A DNA stretch of 13,979 bases. It comes from Clostridiaceae bacterium (lineage in GTDB: Bacteria > Bacillota > Clostridia > Oscillospirales > Acutalibacteraceae). Location of the stretch: NCBI GenBank assembly GCA_016292575.1, contig JAEDIH010000038.1, forward strand, positions 1-13,979, written 5' to 3'. The notes under the pieces were generated by a model. The model made no database searches, was not told the origin of the DNA, and saw only the letters and a list, made by a program, of their open reading frames with translations. A program made the translations under genes and the position numbers. Numbering within the stretch: position 1 is the first letter of the stretch; every line of letters begins with the position of its first letter. Below, in pieces: positions 11,897-13,979 of the stretch.

Positions 11897-13612
11897 ATGT
11901 ACAGTTCAGTAAACACAATATGGGTCCTTATCGGGGCCGCATTGGTATTCTTTATGCAGGCAGGCTTTTCAATGTGTGAGGCAGGCTTCACACGGGCCAA
12001 AAACACCGGCAATATTCTGATGAAAAACCTGATGGACTTCTGCATCGGCACACCCTGCTTCTGGCTTGTCGGCTTCGGTCTGATGTTCGGCTCGTCGAGC
12101 GCAATTTTCGGTTGGATTGATCCGCTCATTATGAAAGATTACAGCAGCGTCCTGCCCGACGGCGTTCCGCTCTGGGCGTTTGCAATTTTCCAGACCGTTT
12201 TCTGCGCAACAAGCGCAACAATAGTTTCCGGAGCGATGGCGGAAAGAACAAAGTTCAGCGCATACTGCATCTACTCGGCCGCAATTTCACTGATAATTTA
12301 TCCCGTTTCCGGTCACTGGATCTGGGGCGGCGGCTGGCTTTCACAGCTCGGCTTCCATGATTTTGCCGGTTCAACTGCTGTTCACATGGTTGGCGGTGTC
12401 TGCGCTCTCATCGGTGCAAAAATTCTCGGACCGCGTATCGGAAAGTATGACAAAAACGGAAAGCCGAAAGCTATCCTCGGTCATAACCTTACCATTGCCG
12501 CGCTCGGCGTTTTCATTTTGTGGTTCTGCTGGTTCGGCTTCAACGGTGCTTCAACGGTCGGCATGGATTCGGACGAGCTTGTTGAAAGCGCAAGCCTTGT
12601 TTTCTTCAACACAAACCTTGCGGCTGCCGTTGCCTGCTGCGTAACGCTGGCTTTCACATGGATACGCTATAAAAAGCCGGATGTTTCAATGACCTATAAC
12701 GCCGCGCTTGCAGGTCTTGTCGGAATTACCGCAGGCTGCGACGCGGTAAGCCCGGTCGGCGCATTCTTCATCGGTGCCGTTTGCGGAATTGCCGTTGTCC
12801 TTTCCGTTGAGTTCTTCGATAAGATTGCAAAGATCGACGACCCCGTCGGCGCAATTTCCGTTCACTGCGTCTGCGGTGCCCTCGGAACAATTATGACAGG
12901 TCTTTTTGCAACGGGCGTTTCAACCGAAAAGGGACTGTTCTACGGCGGCGGTCTGCATTTCCTCGGTGTTCAGACTCTCGGCGTTGTCAGCGTTGCTGTG
13001 TACGTTGCCGCAATAATCACCGCCGTGTTCCTCATTCTCAAGCACACGATTGGTCTGCGTGCCTCAAAGGAGGACGAGCTTACCGGTCTTGATGTTACCG
13101 AACACGGACTTCTTACCGCTTATGCAGGCTTTGCAACTCTTCCCGATACGGCATATGACGAGGAGGACGTTACGGTTGTTTCCGGCGACGTTCCCGTTGC
13201 TGAGGCTGTTGAGGTCAAAAAAATGCCCTCGTTTGAGGAAAAGAGCGAAGGCGGCGTAAAGTTTACAAAGGTTGAAATTATCTGCAAGGAATCGCGCTTT
13301 GAAAAGCTCAAAAACGCTTTGACCGAGCTTGGAATAACGGGTATGACAATGAGCCACGTTCTCGGCTGCGGTGCGCAGAAGGGCAAGCCGGAGTTTTACC
13401 GCGGTGTTGAAATTGAGCCTACTCTCCTTCCGAAGGTTCAGCTTGACGTTGTTGTGAGCAAGGTTCCGGTCAGAAGCGTTATCGAAACGGCGAAAAAGGT
13501 TCTTTATACCGGTCACATCGGCGACGGAAAAATCTTTGTTTATGACGTTGAGAATGTTGTAAAAATCCGTACCGGCGAGGAGGGCTACGACGCTCTTCAG
13601 GACGTTGAATAA
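11897..13612 (+). CDS. amt: Ammonium transporter fused to a C-terminal PII signalling domain
   Basis: 571 residues; AGGAGG lies 9 bases before ATG. Residues 1-413 are a complete Amt channel with about 11 membrane helices: FMQAGFSMCEAGFTRAKN (19-36), the signature DFAGSTAVHMVGG (155-167) with Asp155 and first pore His163, and second pore His323 in GAISVHCVCG. After the LRASKEDE...LTGLDVTEHG cytoplasmic tail and an acidic linker (about 414-454) comes a full PII domain (455-571). In that domain the T-loop (about 489-513) is of normal length, with QKG and Tyr501 at the modification position in EFYRG; the B-loop TGHIGDGKIFV (538-548) has His540 where PII proteins have Lys85, and the C-terminal KIRTGEE is kept. 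PII closes Amt channels when 2-oxoglutarate is low, so the fusion gives one-chain self-control. No separate glnK follows. Confidence 0.95.
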   Translation: MYSSVNTIWVLIGAALVFFMQAGFSMCEAGFTRAKNTGNILMKNLMDFCIGTPCFWLVGFGLMFGSSSAIFGWIDPLIMKDYSSVLPDGVPLWAFAIFQTVFCATSATIVSGAMAERTKFSAYCIYSAAISLIIYPVSGHWIWGGGWLSQLGFHDFAGSTAVHMVGGVCALIGAKILGPRIGKYDKNGKPKAILGHNLTIAALGVFILWFCWFGFNGASTVGMDSDELVESASLVFFNTNLAAAVACCVTLAFTWIRYKKPDVSMTYNAALAGLVGITAGCDAVSPVGAFFIGAVCGIAVVLSVEFFDKIAKIDDPVGAISVHCVCGALGTIMTGLFATGVSTEKGLFYGGGLHFLGVQTLGVVSVAVYVAAIITAVFLILKHTIGLRASKEDELTGLDVTEHGLLTAYAGFATLPDTAYDEEDVTVVSGDVPVAEAVEVKKMPSFEEKSEGGVKFTKVEIICKESRFEKLKNALTELGITGMTMSHVLGCGAQKGKPEFYRGVEIEPTLLPKVQLDVVVSKVPVRSVIETAKKVLYTGHIGDGKIFVYDVENVVKIRTGEEGYDALQDVE

Positions 13613-13633
13613 GCTTTAAATAAAAAAACGTTT

Positions 13634-13671
13634 CAAAGGGTCTGTTTTGTGTTTTCGGAACAGACCCTTTG
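13634..13671 (+). terminator. Terminator after the ammonium transporter
   Basis: CAAAGGGTCTGTT (13634-13646) pairs perfectly with AACAGACCCTTTG (13659-13671), a 13-bp stem, 22 bases after the stop. The plus-side tail (ACTGCTTAT) is a poor T-tract, while the A7 run at 13622-13628 gives a better tail in the minus direction. It probably still ends the transporter transcript. Confidence 0.65.
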
Positions 13672-13770
13672 ACTGCTTATAAAAACGCTGCGGCATCTGT
13701 ATAAAAGAGCTGAAAATCTTTTTAATTCCTGCAATAATATTGGTTGCTTTTTGCTGGTGATATTTTTTAT

Positions 13771-13852
13771 AAAATATGGATTTTATGGCAAAAATATAGT
13801 ATCATTAATATACGGTCGATCGGATAAAACGGGTACAAAATCGCTGCACCCG
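13771..13852 (+). promoter_or_regulatory. Probable leader and weak promoter region of pyruvate kinase
   Basis: The best promoter is TGGATT, 17 bases, TATCAT, ending near the ATTAATATAC sequence at 13804-13813; its -35 matches consensus at only three positions, so it is doubtful. A hairpin CGGGT (13830-13834) with ACCCG (13848-13852) follows in the leader, without a T-tract. The remainder of 13672-13887 is A/T-rich and holds no gene. Confidence 0.3.
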
Positions 13853-13887
13853 AAAATGTACGGCGGCTTTTCAGAGAGGTGAATGAT

Positions 13888-13979
13888 ATGAGAAAGACCA
13901 AAATAATATGCACTATCGGACCTTCCTGCCGCGATGAAAAGACTATTACCGAAATGTGTCTTGCCGGAATGAGCGTTGC
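13888..13979 (+). CDS. pyk: Pyruvate kinase, N-terminal fragment cut by window edge
   Basis: AGAGG (13875-13879) lies 8 bases before ATG 13888. The 30 visible residues begin MRKTKIICTIGPSC and reach LAGMSV. The start K-T-K-I-I-C-T-I-G-P-S/A is the highly conserved first strand of pyruvate kinase, and AGMSV matches the GM[NS]VARLN region that normally follows at this distance. The enzyme makes pyruvate and ATP from phosphoenolpyruvate and ADP in glycolysis. Only the N-terminus is present; domain completeness cannot be judged. Confidence 0.92.
   Translation, partial: MRKTKIICTIGPSCRDEKTITEMCLAGMSV

Noticed and set aside
13064..13516. Minus-strand open frame opposite the PII domain
   Set aside because: It is the complement of a clear PII coding sequence and has no promoter or ribosome site.
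1..13979. tRNA, rRNA, CRISPR array, insertion sequence or prophage gene
   Set aside because: None seen on reading both strands: no repeat-spacer pattern, no transposase or integrase motif and no cloverleaf-like segment in the gaps between genes. A tRNA or covariance-model scan was not possible.

Overview
The window looks like chromosome from an anaerobic Firmicute of the Clostridia, most like gut Oscillospiraceae/Ruminococcaceae. The assignment rests on moderate GC, strong GGAGG-type ribosome sites, sigma-A promoters of the TTGACA-17-TATAAT type, a DUF624 protein, a MarR-ABC-ABC operon with the Firmicute degenerate-site signature, and an ammonium transporter fused to PII. It is an inference from gene content and style; there is no rRNA or marker gene to confirm it. 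No tRNA, rRNA, insertion sequence, CRISPR array or phage gene was seen.

Layout. 1-194 is the 3' end of a membrane transporter, closed by a terminator. 276-902 (minus) is a DUF624/YesL-like membrane protein. 1040-1423 is a Cro/C1-type regulator. Immediately after it, at 1589-2230, lie three very small genes that are easily missed: peptides of 18, 33 and 74 residues that share a lysine-every-fourth-residue tail. The first two have no leader and form one transcription unit; the third carries a Sec signal peptide and has its own copy of a near-identical promoter. 2414-3289 is a protein of unknown function, and 3351-4457 an Eis-like GNAT acetyltransferase. 4518-8817 is a complete operon: promoter, perfect 22-bp palindromic operator, MarR repressor with a TTG start, two half-ABC exporters forming an asymmetric heterodimer, and a bidirectional terminator. 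8882-9592 (minus) is a 4Fe-4S protein, divergent from a third half-ABC exporter at 9755-11518; the two promoters overlap on a symmetric -10 element. 11631-13671 is the ammonium transport unit: promoter, a leader holding two hexaloop hairpins that compete with two terminators (the pattern expected of an ANTAR-antitermination target), a 24-codon leader ORF, and an Amt-PII fusion. 13888 to the end is the start of pyruvate kinase.

How the parts fit. The ammonium unit appears to be controlled at two levels: transcription elongation through the leader RNA, and transporter gating by the fused PII domain. The MarR operon looks like an inducible drug or stress exporter that represses itself. The small-peptide cluster beside a Cro/C1 regulator is the most novel item: a duplicated family of cationic amphipathic helices whose function cannot be read from sequence, with membrane-active, antimicrobial or signalling roles all possible.
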